This document shows, in pieces, positions 1-8,312 of a stretch of DNA of 49,585 nt. The position numbers and the translations under genes were made by a program. The notes beneath the pieces are model-generated. The model saw only the letters and a list, made by a program, of their open reading frames with translations, was not told the DNA's origin and searched no databases. This DNA is from Prolixibacteraceae bacterium UBA6029. Lineage in GTDB: Bacteria > Bacteroidota > Bacteroidia > Bacteroidales > Prolixibacteraceae. Where the stretch lies: NCBI GenBank assembly GCA_002429385.1, contig DIZL01000027.1, positions 17,177-66,761 of the forward strand, written 5' to 3'. Within the stretch, counting starts at the first letter, position 1; each line of letters opens with the position of its first letter.

Positions 1-173
1 AGCAGGTATAGCCTTGGTATTGCCTTGGTACTGCATTATTAAAATGGGAAATGATTTCATGAAAGACCGTATTGTCAGAATTTCATCTATTAAATTAAGA
101 ATATTAGGTAGGGAAAGCAGTATCGCGAATAATCCTGTACCGCAGGAAAAGCTTATAAATTTAGCTCATATAC

Positions 174-683
174 TCACAATTTTTTCAGCATCCACAAACC
201 GCAGCCGAAGTGTTTGGTGTTGCCTAATGGTGCCGGCAAGTATTCAAATCCGAACTTTTCATAGATCTTCAGCGCCAGATGCAATTCAGTCAGGGTTTCG
301 AGATATACCTGCTGAAATCCATTATCCCGGGCTGTTTGCAGGCAATGTTCAATTAATGTGCGACCCAGGCCAATGCCGCGTGCTTCGGGAAGCAAATACA
401 TTTTCACCAGCTCACAGGTTACTTCAGGTAATCCTTCAGTCGGGAAAATGCCGCCACCTCCCAGTATTTTACCTTCAGACTCTGCCACGAAATAGGCGGA
501 TCTGGGCATGAGAAACAGTTCGGACAAGGCATCGGTACTCGAATCGAAATAGACTGTTCCGGGACGGTTAGCACCAAACTCAGCCAGAGTATTACGTATT
601 ATAATTGCAAGCTGACCATTGTTGGATGGCTGAATGGTACGTATTTTCAGGTCTGAAGGAAGATGGAAAGTTGGGTCGGTCAT
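174..683 (-). CDS. GNAT family N-acetyltransferase
   Basis: A 169-aa single-domain protein of the usual GNAT length. The acetyl-CoA pyrophosphate loop is visible as RGIGLG at residues 102-107, directly after the beta-4 strand LVKMYLL; the C-terminal half contains the typical ALKIYEKFGFEYLP segment (motif B region). Members of this family transfer an acetyl group from acetyl-CoA to an amine; the substrate cannot be predicted here. The start is an ATG at 683, and no signal peptide is visible, so it should be cytosolic. It is followed downstream only by the left edge of the window (1-173), where I see no gene, and it is separated by 68 bp from the upstream toxin gene, so it may be co-transcribed with the minus-strand genes at 0.7-3.2 kb or stand alone. 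Family assignment is secure; specificity is unknown. Confidence 0.9.
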   Translation of the reverse strand: MTDPTFHLPSDLKIRTIQPSNNGQLAIIIRNTLAEFGANRPGTVYFDSSTDALSELFLMPRSAYFVAESEGKILGGGGIFPTEGLPEVTCELVKMYLLPEARGIGLGRTLIEHCLQTARDNGFQQVYLETLTELHLALKIYEKFGFEYLPAPLGNTKHFGCGLWMLKKL

Positions 684-751
684 AGGTTATTCATTATCAT
701 AGCTAATGAGAACAGAAAGGAATGTATGTTTCGGGAATAATCTGAATACAA

Positions 752-1087
752 TTAGATTAGACCTTCATTCTTCAATATCTCCATAATCTTTGCTTTTGAT
801 ATAGAAGCAATTTCACTTTTATCATAAATGGATATCAAAGTTACATCTTTATCGTTTTCTGTTACCAATAATTCTAAAGTAATTATCCTGAATCCTCCAC
901 TTTTCCCCTTATTTTTCGATTTTACCAATAGCCTGTATTTATAAATGCCACCACCCAAATCAACAGGAATGTTATTTGTCATATTTTCAAGAAACAAATT
1001 CAAATCATCATCAATAGACTGAAATTTCTTCTTGTATCTCTTATACCTCTTATTGAAACTTGGGGTGAAGTAAACCGCTATCTTCAT
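752..1087 (-). CDS. RelE/ParE-superfamily toxin (type II TA)
   Basis: A 111-aa basic protein that looks like a RelE-fold mRNA interferase. The diagnostic part is a strand-rich core with KNKGKSGGFRIIT (about residues 57-69), which matches the conserved GKSGGxR motif of the RelE/HigB-like toxins, followed by the strand ending in LISIYDKSE. RelE-type toxins cleave mRNA at the ribosome; that activity is inferred from the family. The gene starts with an ATG that overlaps the stop of the preceding small gene by four bases, the arrangement expected for an antitoxin-toxin operon with translational coupling. It is not of the YoeB type, unlike the second module at 26.1-26.6 kb. Catalytic residues are less conserved in this branch, so activity is not proven by sequence. 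Confidence 0.8.
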   Translation of the reverse strand: MKIAVYFTPSFNKRYKRYKKKFQSIDDDLNLFLENMTNNIPVDLGGGIYKYRLLVKSKNKGKSGGFRIITLELLVTENDKDVTLISIYDKSEIASISKAKIMEILKNEGLI

Positions 1088-1275
1088 TTAAATAATTCTT
1101 CTATCGGTTTTCTTTTACCTGCCTTTACCTCCTTAATAGAGGTTTTAATATCATCGTAAATATCTTCCTTTTCGATTTCCACAAAAGTACCGTCTTTAGC
1201 CATTTCAGTAATAAGTCCGAAAAGGTACTTCCCCTTACTGTTGCGGGTGTCAATTTTTATCGTAAGTGTTTCCAT
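1084..1275 (-). CDS. Antitoxin partner of the RelE-like toxin
   Basis: A 63-aa protein (METLTIKID start). The longer reading begins with TTG at 1296, so the internal ATG at 1275 is preferred. The N-terminus is a short beta strand typical of small antitoxins, and the C-terminus is charged and helical (DDIKTSIKEVKAGKRKPIEELFK region), suited to wrapping the toxin. It precedes the toxin and overlaps it by four bases (1084-1087). I do not recognise the DNA-binding fold, so the antitoxin call rests mostly on position, size and charge pattern. Expected roles are neutralising the toxin and autorepressing the operon. Confidence 0.7.
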   Translation of the reverse strand: METLTIKIDTRNSKGKYLFGLITEMAKDGTFVEIEKEDIYDDIKTSIKEVKAGKRKPIEELFK

Positions 1276-1361
1276 ATCATGTCTATTTTGAAACAAAGCT
1301 ACAAAACTAAGTGGTAAGTACCAATTTGATGATTCTCTTTTATCTGATTAAATTGTAATTA

Positions 1362-2468
1362 TCAGTTTATTCCTTTCCACCATTCAGATGTAGAAGCAAA
1401 TTCATCCAGGTTTACCTCTTCTCCGATCATGGGATGAATGAGTGGAATATTTAAGCGGCGAGCCTCTTTGGTGACCCTTTCAATCGGTTCGTCCCAGGCA
1501 TGAAGTGAGAGTGCAAACTTGGCCCAATGCACGGGCATCAGGACCTTCGACTTTAAATCGATGGCTGCCTGGACGGTTTGTTCCGGCATCATATGGATGT
1601 ATTTCCAGGATTTGTTGTACTGACCACATTCGAGCAGGGCAAGATCAAACGGACCATGTTCGGCGCCTATCCGGGCGAAATGGGTATCATAACCTGAATC
1701 ACCACCTATGAAGATCTTTTTCGATGGTGTTTGTAAAACGAATGAGCACCACAGCGACTGATTGCGTTTCGTATTTCTTCCGGAGAAATGACGCCCGGGA
1801 GTAGCGGTGATCCGAAATCCGGAATCCAAAACAGCCTGTTCGTTCCAGTCCAGTTCTATGATTTTATCCGGATTGAACCCCCAGTATTCCAGATGAGCTC
1901 CAACGCCCAGCCCCGTAATTACTTTTCCAACCCGGGGCTTCAACTTCATCACGGTTTGATAATCCAGGTGATCCCAGTGGTCGTGTGTAATAATCAGATA
2001 GTCGATTGAAGGCATGTCCTCTGCGTTATATACATCGCTGCCGGGAAAGCTTCCGACCATAAACGAGAATGGGGATGCGCTGCCACTGAACACAGGATCG
2101 ACCAATATCTTCTTACCGTCAATCTGCATAAAGTAGGATGAATGCCCAAACCATACCAGTATATTTCGTTCAGGATCCAATGTCATGAGATTGGTCTTTT
2201 TCGAGGGCAATCGGCTTTCCGGCTTTTTTCGTTTGCTGATCTTGAAAATGCCATCCCTGATCATCTCAAATCTGCTTACATCTTCTGCAAAGATGGGAGT
2301 AAAGGTCAGGTTTTGGAATGAACCGTCTTTGTAGTTAGGTGATTTTTTAATTCGTTCTAAACGTTTGCCTGATGCAGCTTTGCCAAATTGAGTTTGATTT
2401 ATAATGATCACTGTGGCCAGTGATATAAGTATCAGAATTGATAATATTACGTACATAGTTTTCCTCAT
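1362..2468 (-). CDS. Metallo-beta-lactamase-fold hydrolase, NAPE-PLD/UlaG-like, membrane-anchored
   Basis: A 368-aa protein. An N-terminal hydrophobic helix (about residues 5-24) suggests anchoring in the inner membrane with the enzyme facing the periplasm. The catalytic domain follows, with WFGHSSY (106-112), the zinc motif HDHWDH (162-167), a further His in GRHFSG (H227), the bridging Asp in GGDSGYD (D257) and a terminal His in MPVHW (H314). This set matches the MBL branch that includes N-acylphosphatidylethanolamine phospholipase D-like proteins and UlaG-like lactonases. All metal ligands appear intact, so it should be an active hydrolase, perhaps on a phosphodiester or lactone; the substrate is not deducible. 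Its start overlaps the stop of the upstream gene by four bases (ATGA at 2465-2468), so the two are one transcript. Confidence 0.88.
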   Translation of the reverse strand: MRKTMYVILSILILISLATVIIINQTQFGKAASGKRLERIKKSPNYKDGSFQNLTFTPIFAEDVSRFEMIRDGIFKISKRKKPESRLPSKKTNLMTLDPERNILVWFGHSSYFMQIDGKKILVDPVFSGSASPFSFMVGSFPGSDVYNAEDMPSIDYLIITHDHWDHLDYQTVMKLKPRVGKVITGLGVGAHLEYWGFNPDKIIELDWNEQAVLDSGFRITATPGRHFSGRNTKRNQSLWCSFVLQTPSKKIFIGGDSGYDTHFARIGAEHGPFDLALLECGQYNKSWKYIHMMPEQTVQAAIDLKSKVLMPVHWAKFALSLHAWDEPIERVTKEARRLNIPLIHPMIGEEVNLDEFASTSEWWKGIN

Positions 2469-3151
2469 TTATTCCCGTTTGCTTTGGCCAATAATTTCAT
2501 GTCCTTCATTTCCAGAATATTTTTAGTATACCCGGTTAAAGAAGCATTAATCAAGGCTACAGCCAAATCTTTCAAGGTAATTACCAGATTGGGAGTAATT
2601 ACTTTCATCAAAGAAAATAATCCTTTCAGGTATTTATAAGTCTTGTAATACGTTTGCGACGGCTTCAGTGGCAGAAACGGCTCAATTCCTCCCGGCCGAA
2701 AATTATATACCTGTTTGAAGGACAATTTCATTAAATCGTTTTCGGTTTTACCTTTTACACGTGCCCACATGGTTCTTCCTTTTTCACTACTATCGGTGCC
2801 TGCTCCCGAAATGTAGCAGAAAATCATATCAGGGTTTAGGGTAGCAAGTGTTGTCGCAAAATTTAATGTCAACGTATAAGTAAACCTGGTATATTCAGCT
2901 TCGTTTTTACCCAATGAAGTAACGCCAAGGCAGAAATAGCATGCATTGTAGTCGGTTATCCTATCTTTTAGCGATGTGATATCAAAGAAATCACCGTGAA
3001 TGATCTCAGTTAGTTTAGGATGCGAATAGCCACAAGTGGTGCGTGTTATCACCAAAACCTTTTCAACTTCAGGGTGATGCAGGCATTCATAAAGAACGCC
3101 TTCGCCAACCATTCCGGTGGCACCTGTAATAATGACTTTTAGCTTTTGCAT
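2465..3151 (-). CDS. Rossmann-fold NAD(P)-binding protein, NmrA/epimerase-like (atypical SDR)
   Basis: A 228-aa protein starting at the ATG at 3151; the longer frame begins with TTG and adds an unlikely hydrophobic leader. The glycine-rich dinucleotide loop GATGMVGEG lies at residues 10-18, after the first beta strand KVIITG. A later segment CYFCLGVTSLGKNEAEYTRF and the YISGAG strand resemble the short atypical SDR/NAD(P)H-binding family (NmrA, HTATIP2-like). The classical YxxxK catalytic pair is not evident, which is usual for this branch. It overlaps the MBL-fold gene by four bases, so the pair is a coupled two-gene operon. Whether it is an enzyme or an NAD(P)H sensor is open. Confidence 0.83.
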   Translation of the reverse strand: MQKLKVIITGATGMVGEGVLYECLHHPEVEKVLVITRTTCGYSHPKLTEIIHGDFFDITSLKDRITDYNACYFCLGVTSLGKNEAEYTRFTYTLTLNFATTLATLNPDMIFCYISGAGTDSSEKGRTMWARVKGKTENDLMKLSFKQVYNFRPGGIEPFLPLKPSQTYYKTYKYLKGLFSLMKVITPNLVITLKDLAVALINASLTGYTKNILEMKDMKLLAKANGNK

Positions 3152-3327
3152 TGCTCTCTGAAATATAACTTTACAAACTACTGTAACATACTCAATAATA
3201 ACCAAGGTTCTGTAATTACTCCGTTTGAACTTCAGTTAAACTGACCGAAAGACACAGATATAAAAATCATTCATCATGTAATGAGTATTTAAATCCGTTG
3301 AATTTGTTTCTCAAATGCCTGTACCTA

Positions 3328-3945
3328 TTAATAATTTTCACCAGGAGCATTGGTAAATGGATCACTAACAAAAGGACGAACATCAGTCAGTAACATTCCT
3401 GCAGTTTGAGCGGCTTGCATTCCCAGTTCTCCATCCTCAAACACCTGGCAAAACGTTGGATCAACATGAAGTAGTTCTGCACATTTCAGAAATGTTTCGG
3501 GTTCAGGTTTGTGGCGATCTACATCATCTGCCGTTACAATCACATCAAATAAATGATCAATCATCAGTTCCTTCATCTGAAGCATTGCGCTTGTACGACT
3601 GGCACCTGTTCCCACCGCCATTGGTATTTTCCCGTGTGCATTTTTCATCAGATCTACTACCGCATCATGGGGCCTGATCTTATTGATGTTCTTCCAGAAT
3701 TCCTGTTGTTTCATTCCGACAATCTCCTCAGCATCAATGCTCAGATTCTTTTCTTTTTTAATTCGTTCAGCAAAAGCTATAGTCGGCATTCCTGTCATTT
3801 CCACAAGGATGTGTTCGTCAAAACTGCAACTCAGTTTTTCGCATACCGTATGCCAGCTGGCCATGTGAACAGGTAGCGAATCCGATAATGTCCCGTCAAG
3901 ATCAAAAATCAGCGCTTTCGCCTGTGGATGTATTTCAAGTTTCAT
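3328..3945 (-). CDS. HAD-superfamily hydrolase, beta-phosphoglucomutase/YqaB-like
   Basis: A 205-aa protein starting at the ATG at 3945 (the longer frame begins with TTG). All four HAD motifs are present: nucleophile and acid DLDGT (D15, D17), motif II VGTGAS (T113), motif III lysine HKPEPETF (K146) and motif IV FEDGELGMQAA (E170, D171). An alpha-helical C1 cap lies between motifs I and II. The FED-x-x-x-G-x-QAA-x-x-AGM block resembles E. coli YqaB (fructose-1-phosphate phosphatase) and beta-phosphoglucomutases. It probably dephosphorylates or isomerises a small sugar phosphate in the cytosol. It is transcribed divergently from the beta-galactosidase across a 210-bp region containing two inverted repeats, so joint control is possible but unproven. 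Confidence 0.88.
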   Translation of the reverse strand: MKLEIHPQAKALIFDLDGTLSDSLPVHMASWHTVCEKLSCSFDEHILVEMTGMPTIAFAERIKKEKNLSIDAEEIVGMKQQEFWKNINKIRPHDAVVDLMKNAHGKIPMAVGTGASRTSAMLQMKELMIDHLFDVIVTADDVDRHKPEPETFLKCAELLHVDPTFCQVFEDGELGMQAAQTAGMLLTDVRPFVSDPFTNAPGENY

Positions 3946-3968
3946 GAAGTTCGAATTTCGTTTAAGCA

Positions 3969-4067
3969 ATCCGATCTCTTTAGAAAGATCGGATCACTGA
4001 CTTTCATTTTTACAGGCAGCAAAATTAACAAACTTTCCTGCATAGAAATTTGAATCAGAAAGTTTGT
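3969..4067. promoter_or_regulatory. Divergent intergenic region with two inverted repeats
   Basis: Between the HAD gene and the beta-galactosidase gene lie a perfect 9-bp hairpin (ATCCGATCT at 3969-3977 and its complement at 3986-3994) and a perfect 10-bp inverted repeat (ACAAACTTTC at 4028-4037 and its complement at 4058-4067, 20-nt spacer). They could be operator half-sites or leader structures of the divergent transcripts. No regulator gene is adjacent. Confidence 0.45.
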
Positions 4068-4155
4068 GGTTAAGAAGAAATATTCTCATTTTTGTATGCC
4101 TACCAGTTCCTACCGGTTCGTATCATTTTATAGCTTTATACTTAAACCCAACTTT

Positions 4156-7100
4156 ATGAAGTATTTCTTATTTATAGTTCTTGCAGTCCTCATTTCAACA
4201 GCTTCGGGTAAAAGCAAGTACAAGAATATTCCTTATGACGAAAAGACTCCGCATGACTGGGAAAATCCTGCAGTTTCCGAACTAAACCGGGAAGCTCAGC
4301 GTGCATATTTTATTCCTTTCGCCACAGTTGATCAGGCCATCCAGAATGATATATGGAAATCGCCCTTCATTCAATCACTCAACGGAACCTGGCAATTTCA
4401 CCTGTCACACACGCCCTATGTACGTCCTTTCTACTTTTTCAAAGATGATTACGATACCGATGACTGGTCAACAATTAAAGTACCCGGAAACTGGGAATTA
4501 CAGGGATTTGATGTGCCAATCTATACCAACATCAGGTATCCCTTTGAAAAAAACCCACCCTACATTCAGAAATTCTACAATCCTGTAGGGTCTTACAAAC
4601 GCACCTTCACCATTCCTGAAAACTGGAACGGACAGGACATCATTCTTCATTTTGGAGCCGTCACATCAGCCATGTATGTCTGGATAAACGAACAAAAGGT
4701 GGGATACAGCGAAGACAGCAAAACACCTGCTGAATTTAATATCACCAAATACCTGAAGAAGGGTTCCAATTCTCTGGCCGTTGAAGTTTACCGCTGGTGC
4801 GATGGAAGTTACCTCGAAGACCAGGATTTCTGGCGAATGAGCGGAATGACCCGTGATGTATTCCTCATGGCCCGAAACCCTCAACACATAAGTGACTTTC
4901 GGGTTTCTTCGTCATTGGTAAATAATTATAAAGACGGAGAATTTAAACTCACCGTTGAAGTTGCCAATTCAGCTGCGAAGACCTTGCCTCTTAATGTTGA
5001 AGCTGTTCTGATGGATGGAGCGAAAAAGGTTGCTGAAATGAAACAATCCTTTCAAACTACAGGCAAATCTGTTTCAACAATTCTTAATACAAAAATTTCC
5101 GCAGCCAAACCATGGTCATCTGAAAACCCGAATCTTTATCAACTCCTGATCACCTTAAAAGATGGGTCAGGAAAAGTGATTGAGGTTCTCCGTCAGGATG
5201 TAGGCTTTCGCACCGTTGAGATTAAGAATGCACAGCTTCTCGTGAACGGTGTGGCTATATATGTAAAAGGTGTCGATATGCACGAGCACAACCAAATAAC
5301 AGGACATTATCAGGACGAAGCCACAATGCTAAAGGATATTTTCCTGATGAAATCTCACAATATCAATGCTGTCCGCTGTTCGCATTATCCTGAACCTGAA
5401 CGCTGGTACGAGCTCTGCAATAAATATGGTATTTTTCTTGTAGATGAAGCCAACATCGAATCACATGGAATGGGCTACGGTTCAAAATCGTTGGCCAAGG
5501 ATCCTGTTTGGAAAGATGCTCACCTCTTCCGTACTAAAAACATGTTTGAGCGTGATAAAAACCAACCTTCGGTCATTATCTGGTCTCTGGGAAATGAAGC
5601 CGGGAATGGGGTAAACTTTGAAGCGACTTACGCTTATCTGAAGTCAGTCGATCAAAGTCGCCCTGTTCAGTATGAGCAAGCCGGCGGCGGAGCAAATACT
5701 GACATAATGAACCCGATGTATGCACGGATCAACAATATGGAAGACTATGCCAAAGGCAAACCCACCAAACCTTACATTCAATGCGAATATGCCCATTCCA
5801 TGGGAAACAGCACAGGTAATCTTCAGGATTATTGGGATATGATTGAGAAATACCCGGTTTTGCAGGGAGGTTTCATCTGGGATTGGGTCGAACAGGGAAT
5901 CCTGACCAAAGATGCTCAGGGCAATAAATTCTGGGCTTACGGTGGTGATCTGGGCAGCGATACACTTTATACTGATGGTAATTTCAATTGCAACGGACTC
6001 ATCAATCCTGACCGAACTGCCAAACCAGGTTTGATTGAAGTTGGTAAAGTTTACCAGAATATCGGGTTTAAAGCTATAAACCTGAACACAGGCGAAATTG
6101 AAATACGCAATAAAAACTCATTTACTAATCTTACCGAATTTGATTTCGAATGGGAAGTTGTTGCTGATGGCAAAGTCATTAAAGTGGGGAAGTTATCCAA
6201 TCTTGACCTTGCTCCAAATACAAGCAAAAAGATACAGTTCGATCTGAAAGTTGAAGTACAACCTGCAACCGAATACTTCCTGAATATTTCGGCCAAACTG
6301 AAGAAAGCCAAAGGACTATTACCTGCCGGAACCAAAGTGGCTTATGAACAATTCCTGTTGCCATTTAATACAAAAGCAGTGCCTGTGCCGAAGAGTTCAC
6401 TTCCCGCGGTTACTTCAAAAGAAGAGGGAAACATGTTCATTGTTGAAGGAAAAGGGTTCAGGATCAACTTCAGCAAAGAAGAAGCTACCTTAAAGAATTA
6501 TCAATTAAATGGTAAGGATATGTTGCTGGCCGGACCTGTTCCGAATTTCTGGCGTGCACCGATTGATAATGACTTCGGAAATGGATTGGATAAGAGAAGC
6601 CGTGTATGGAGAAAAGCAGGAGAAAGGAAAACCATCAAATCAGCCACAATCAAACAAGTTGGAAACGAAGTGAATGTAAACTTCAACTTTGATCTTAAAA
6701 ACGATAAAAATCAGGTCATCGCAAATTACATTTCGGACTATATTATACTCGGAACAGGTGAGGTGGTTGTAAACAACAGCTTCAGGATGATGAAAGATTC
6801 GTTGCCTGAAATCATACGGTTTGGGGTAAACCTGGTGATGCCACGCGAATTTGATCAGATGAGCTGGCTGGGTCGAGGCCCTCATGAATCATATGCTGAC
6901 CGTTATACCAGCGCTTTGGTTGGACTTTATTCAGGATCAGTTGCCGATCAGTATTTTCCTTATGTCCGTCCTCAGGAAAATGGAAATAAGATTGACGTTC
7001 GTTGGTTGAGTATTACTAACAAAGAAGGTCTGGGACTAGAGTTTATAGGACTTCCGCTTCTTTCAGTTAGCGCCCATCATCAGATCATGGAAGATTTCGA

Positions 7101-7359
7101 ATCACCTGACCGTACCGACGGAGGAGCAAAAGCAGGGCTAAAGATGATCCGCCGTCACCTCAATGATGTGAAACCACGCAACCTGACTTCCATAAACATT
7201 GACTATAAGCAGCAGGGTATTGGTGGTGATGATAGCTGGGGAGCCTGGACACACGATCAGTATCGTTTAAGGGAAAAATCGTATACTTATTCTTTCCGTA
7301 TTTGCCCGTTAAAACCAGGCGAAAAGGCGGTTGAAAAAGCGAAGATCATTTATCAGTAG
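4156..7359 (+). CDS. Secreted beta-galactosidase, glycoside hydrolase family 2 (LacZ type)
   Basis: A 1067-aa protein. The start at 4156 gives a clean signal peptide (MKYFLFIVLAVLISTASG); the longer frame starts with GTG and adds an unlikely N-terminus. The order is the GH2 sugar-binding jelly roll (about 50-225, containing VPGNWELQGFDVPIYTN), immunoglobulin-like domain (about 230-340), TIM barrel (about 345-640) and the C-terminal beta-galactosidase small-chain domain (FWRAPIDNDFGNG onward). The acid/base Glu481 sits in WSLGNEAGNG and the nucleophile Glu544 in CEYAHSMGNS, so catalysis should be intact. The length matches LacZ (about 1020-1100). It hydrolyses terminal beta-galactosides, probably in the periplasm. 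It is followed by a strong stem-loop and has no SusCD partner nearby. The neighbouring HAD enzyme could act on a sugar phosphate downstream, which is conjecture. Confidence 0.95.
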   Translation: MKYFLFIVLAVLISTASGKSKYKNIPYDEKTPHDWENPAVSELNREAQRAYFIPFATVDQAIQNDIWKSPFIQSLNGTWQFHLSHTPYVRPFYFFKDDYDTDDWSTIKVPGNWELQGFDVPIYTNIRYPFEKNPPYIQKFYNPVGSYKRTFTIPENWNGQDIILHFGAVTSAMYVWINEQKVGYSEDSKTPAEFNITKYLKKGSNSLAVEVYRWCDGSYLEDQDFWRMSGMTRDVFLMARNPQHISDFRVSSSLVNNYKDGEFKLTVEVANSAAKTLPLNVEAVLMDGAKKVAEMKQSFQTTGKSVSTILNTKISAAKPWSSENPNLYQLLITLKDGSGKVIEVLRQDVGFRTVEIKNAQLLVNGVAIYVKGVDMHEHNQITGHYQDEATMLKDIFLMKSHNINAVRCSHYPEPERWYELCNKYGIFLVDEANIESHGMGYGSKSLAKDPVWKDAHLFRTKNMFERDKNQPSVIIWSLGNEAGNGVNFEATYAYLKSVDQSRPVQYEQAGGGANTDIMNPMYARINNMEDYAKGKPTKPYIQCEYAHSMGNSTGNLQDYWDMIEKYPVLQGGFIWDWVEQGILTKDAQGNKFWAYGGDLGSDTLYTDGNFNCNGLINPDRTAKPGLIEVGKVYQNIGFKAINLNTGEIEIRNKNSFTNLTEFDFEWEVVADGKVIKVGKLSNLDLAPNTSKKIQFDLKVEVQPATEYFLNISAKLKKAKGLLPAGTKVAYEQFLLPFNTKAVPVPKSSLPAVTSKEEGNMFIVEGKGFRINFSKEEATLKNYQLNGKDMLLAGPVPNFWRAPIDNDFGNGLDKRSRVWRKAGERKTIKSATIKQVGNEVNVNFNFDLKNDKNQVIANYISDYIILGTGEVVVNNSFRMMKDSLPEIIRFGVNLVMPREFDQMSWLGRGPHESYADRYTSALVGLYSGSVADQYFPYVRPQENGNKIDVRWLSITNKEGLGLEFIGLPLLSVSAHHQIMEDFESPDRTDGGAKAGLKMIRRHLNDVKPRNLTSINIDYKQQGIGGDDSWGAWTHDQYRLREKSYTYSFRICPLKPGEKAVEKAKIIYQ

Positions 7360-7378
7360 ATAACCAAACAGACATCCT

Positions 7379-7419
7379 ATGAAAGCGGCAAACTCCTGAT
7401 CACAATTTGCCGCTTTCAT
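7379..7419 (+). terminator. Stem-loop after the beta-galactosidase gene
   Basis: A perfect 14-bp stem (7379-7392 pairing with 7406-7419, ATGAAAGCGGCAAA on the left arm) with a 13-nt loop, 20 bp past the stop. The T-tract on the plus strand is weak (CATTTAC), so it may act as a weak terminator or an mRNA 3' stabiliser, and it may serve both converging genes. Confidence 0.6.
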
Positions 7420-7440
7420 CATTTACAGCATCAGTTCACC

Positions 7441-7481
7441 GAACTTTAAACTTTGAACTTTGAACCTGAAACTTTAAACTT
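7441..7481. repeat. Degenerate 7-bp tandem repeat (GAACTTT/AAACTTT)
   Basis: Six heptamer units in register: GAACTTT, AAACTTT, GAACTTT, GAACCTG, AAACTTT and AAACTTC. The last units run into the stop and final codons of the minus-strand carbonic anhydrase gene. Confidence 0.7.
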
Positions 7482-7992
7482 CCTTATACCACCCCGAATA
7501 CATGCCATACGCTTTGGCAATACGTTTGATTTCTCCTTCAAGCAATTCAGGGCTGATGTCTTTTATCTTTTTGGCTGGAATGCCGGCATAAACGCTGCCG
7601 CTTTCAACCCGCGTTCCCTTGCTGACAACAGAACCTGCTGCTATAATGCTATTACTTTCAATAATAACATCATCCAGAACGACAGCATTCATTCCAATCA
7701 TTACATTGTCGTGAACCGTACAACCGTGCAAAATAGCCCCATGAGCGATCGTTACACAATTTCCGATATTGGTTGGCGATTTCTGATAGGTTGCATGAAT
7801 TACTGCATTGTCCTGAACATTGGTATTGTTTCCTATCCGTATATAATAAACATCACCGCGCAACACTGCACCATACCAGATACTACAGTCGTTTCCCATT
7901 ATCACATCTCCAATAATAGTTGCCGTTTCGGCAAGAAAACAATTTTCTCCGAATTCAGGAGTTTTACCTAATATAGTTTTTATCAGTGCCAT
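7474..7992 (-). CDS. Gamma-class carbonic anhydrase-like hexapeptide-repeat protein
   Basis: A 172-aa left-handed beta-helix protein. The hexapeptide pattern ([LIV]-G-x-x-x-x) runs through IGDVIMGNDCSIWYG to GSVVSKGTRVESGSV, followed by a C-terminal helix. The three zinc-binding histidines of the gamma-carbonic anhydrase/Cam family are visible as H66 (NAVIHATY), H84 and H89 (TIAHGAILHG). The length and layout match the widespread YrdA/PaaY-like group, in which CO2 hydration is often weak or redox dependent. It is cytosolic, single-copy here and transcribed convergently with the beta-galactosidase. Its last codons overlap a heptamer repeat. The fold and ligand assignment are secure; carbonic anhydrase activity is inferred. 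Confidence 0.92.
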   Translation of the reverse strand: MALIKTILGKTPEFGENCFLAETATIIGDVIMGNDCSIWYGAVLRGDVYYIRIGNNTNVQDNAVIHATYQKSPTNIGNCVTIAHGAILHGCTVHDNVMIGMNAVVLDDVIIESNSIIAAGSVVSKGTRVESGSVYAGIPAKKIKDISPELLEGEIKRIAKAYGMYSGWYKEV

Positions 7993-8209
7993 TTTATGAT
8001 TTCAGTTTAATTACAGAACAAAGATACAAAATAGAGTAAACGCTTATTACCAGATTCGAAACTTCCTTTTGAATGTAATTGAATTGAATATTTAGCTGTT
8101 TATTTAACCTTGAAGAGTCGCATACCTGTATGCCCATTCAAAGTTCTGGTTTACGAAAATGCCATCCGTTAAAGTAACTTATCGGAGGAATTTTGCACTA
8201 AGACGGAAC

Positions 8210-8234
8210 GGGTTCGGGAGGGGAACGGGAAGGG
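8210..8234 (+). other. Putative G-quadruplex motif
   Basis: Five runs of three or more G (8210-8212, 8216-8218, 8220-8223, 8227-8229, 8232-8234) are separated by loops of 1-3 bases. This fits the G3+N1-7 rule on the plus strand and is unusual in this AT-rich intergenic context. Confidence 0.55.
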
Positions 8235-8280
8235 AACGAGAGGGTATTCCTTGTCTATATCTGTACTATGACTGATCTAT

Positions 8281-8312
8281 AACTGTACAAAGATCGAGAT
8301 CTTAGTACAGTT
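8281..8312. repeat. Near-perfect hairpin, 15-nt arms with 2-nt loop
   Basis: Arms 8281-8295 and 8298-8312 pair at 14 of 15 positions (one A/A mismatch at 8289/8304); each arm has AACTGTAC or its complement at the outside and AAGATC or GATCTT inside. There is no T-tract, so it is not an obvious intrinsic terminator. It could be an operator or a repeat remnant. Confidence 0.65.

Noticed and set aside
14..511. 165-aa plus-strand frame at the window start
   Set aside because: Mostly antisense to the GNAT gene and without family resemblance. I see no gene in bases 1-173.
7453..7971. 172-aa plus-strand frame opposite the carbonic anhydrase gene
   Set aside because: It is the antisense shadow of a clear hexapeptide-repeat gene on the minus strand.
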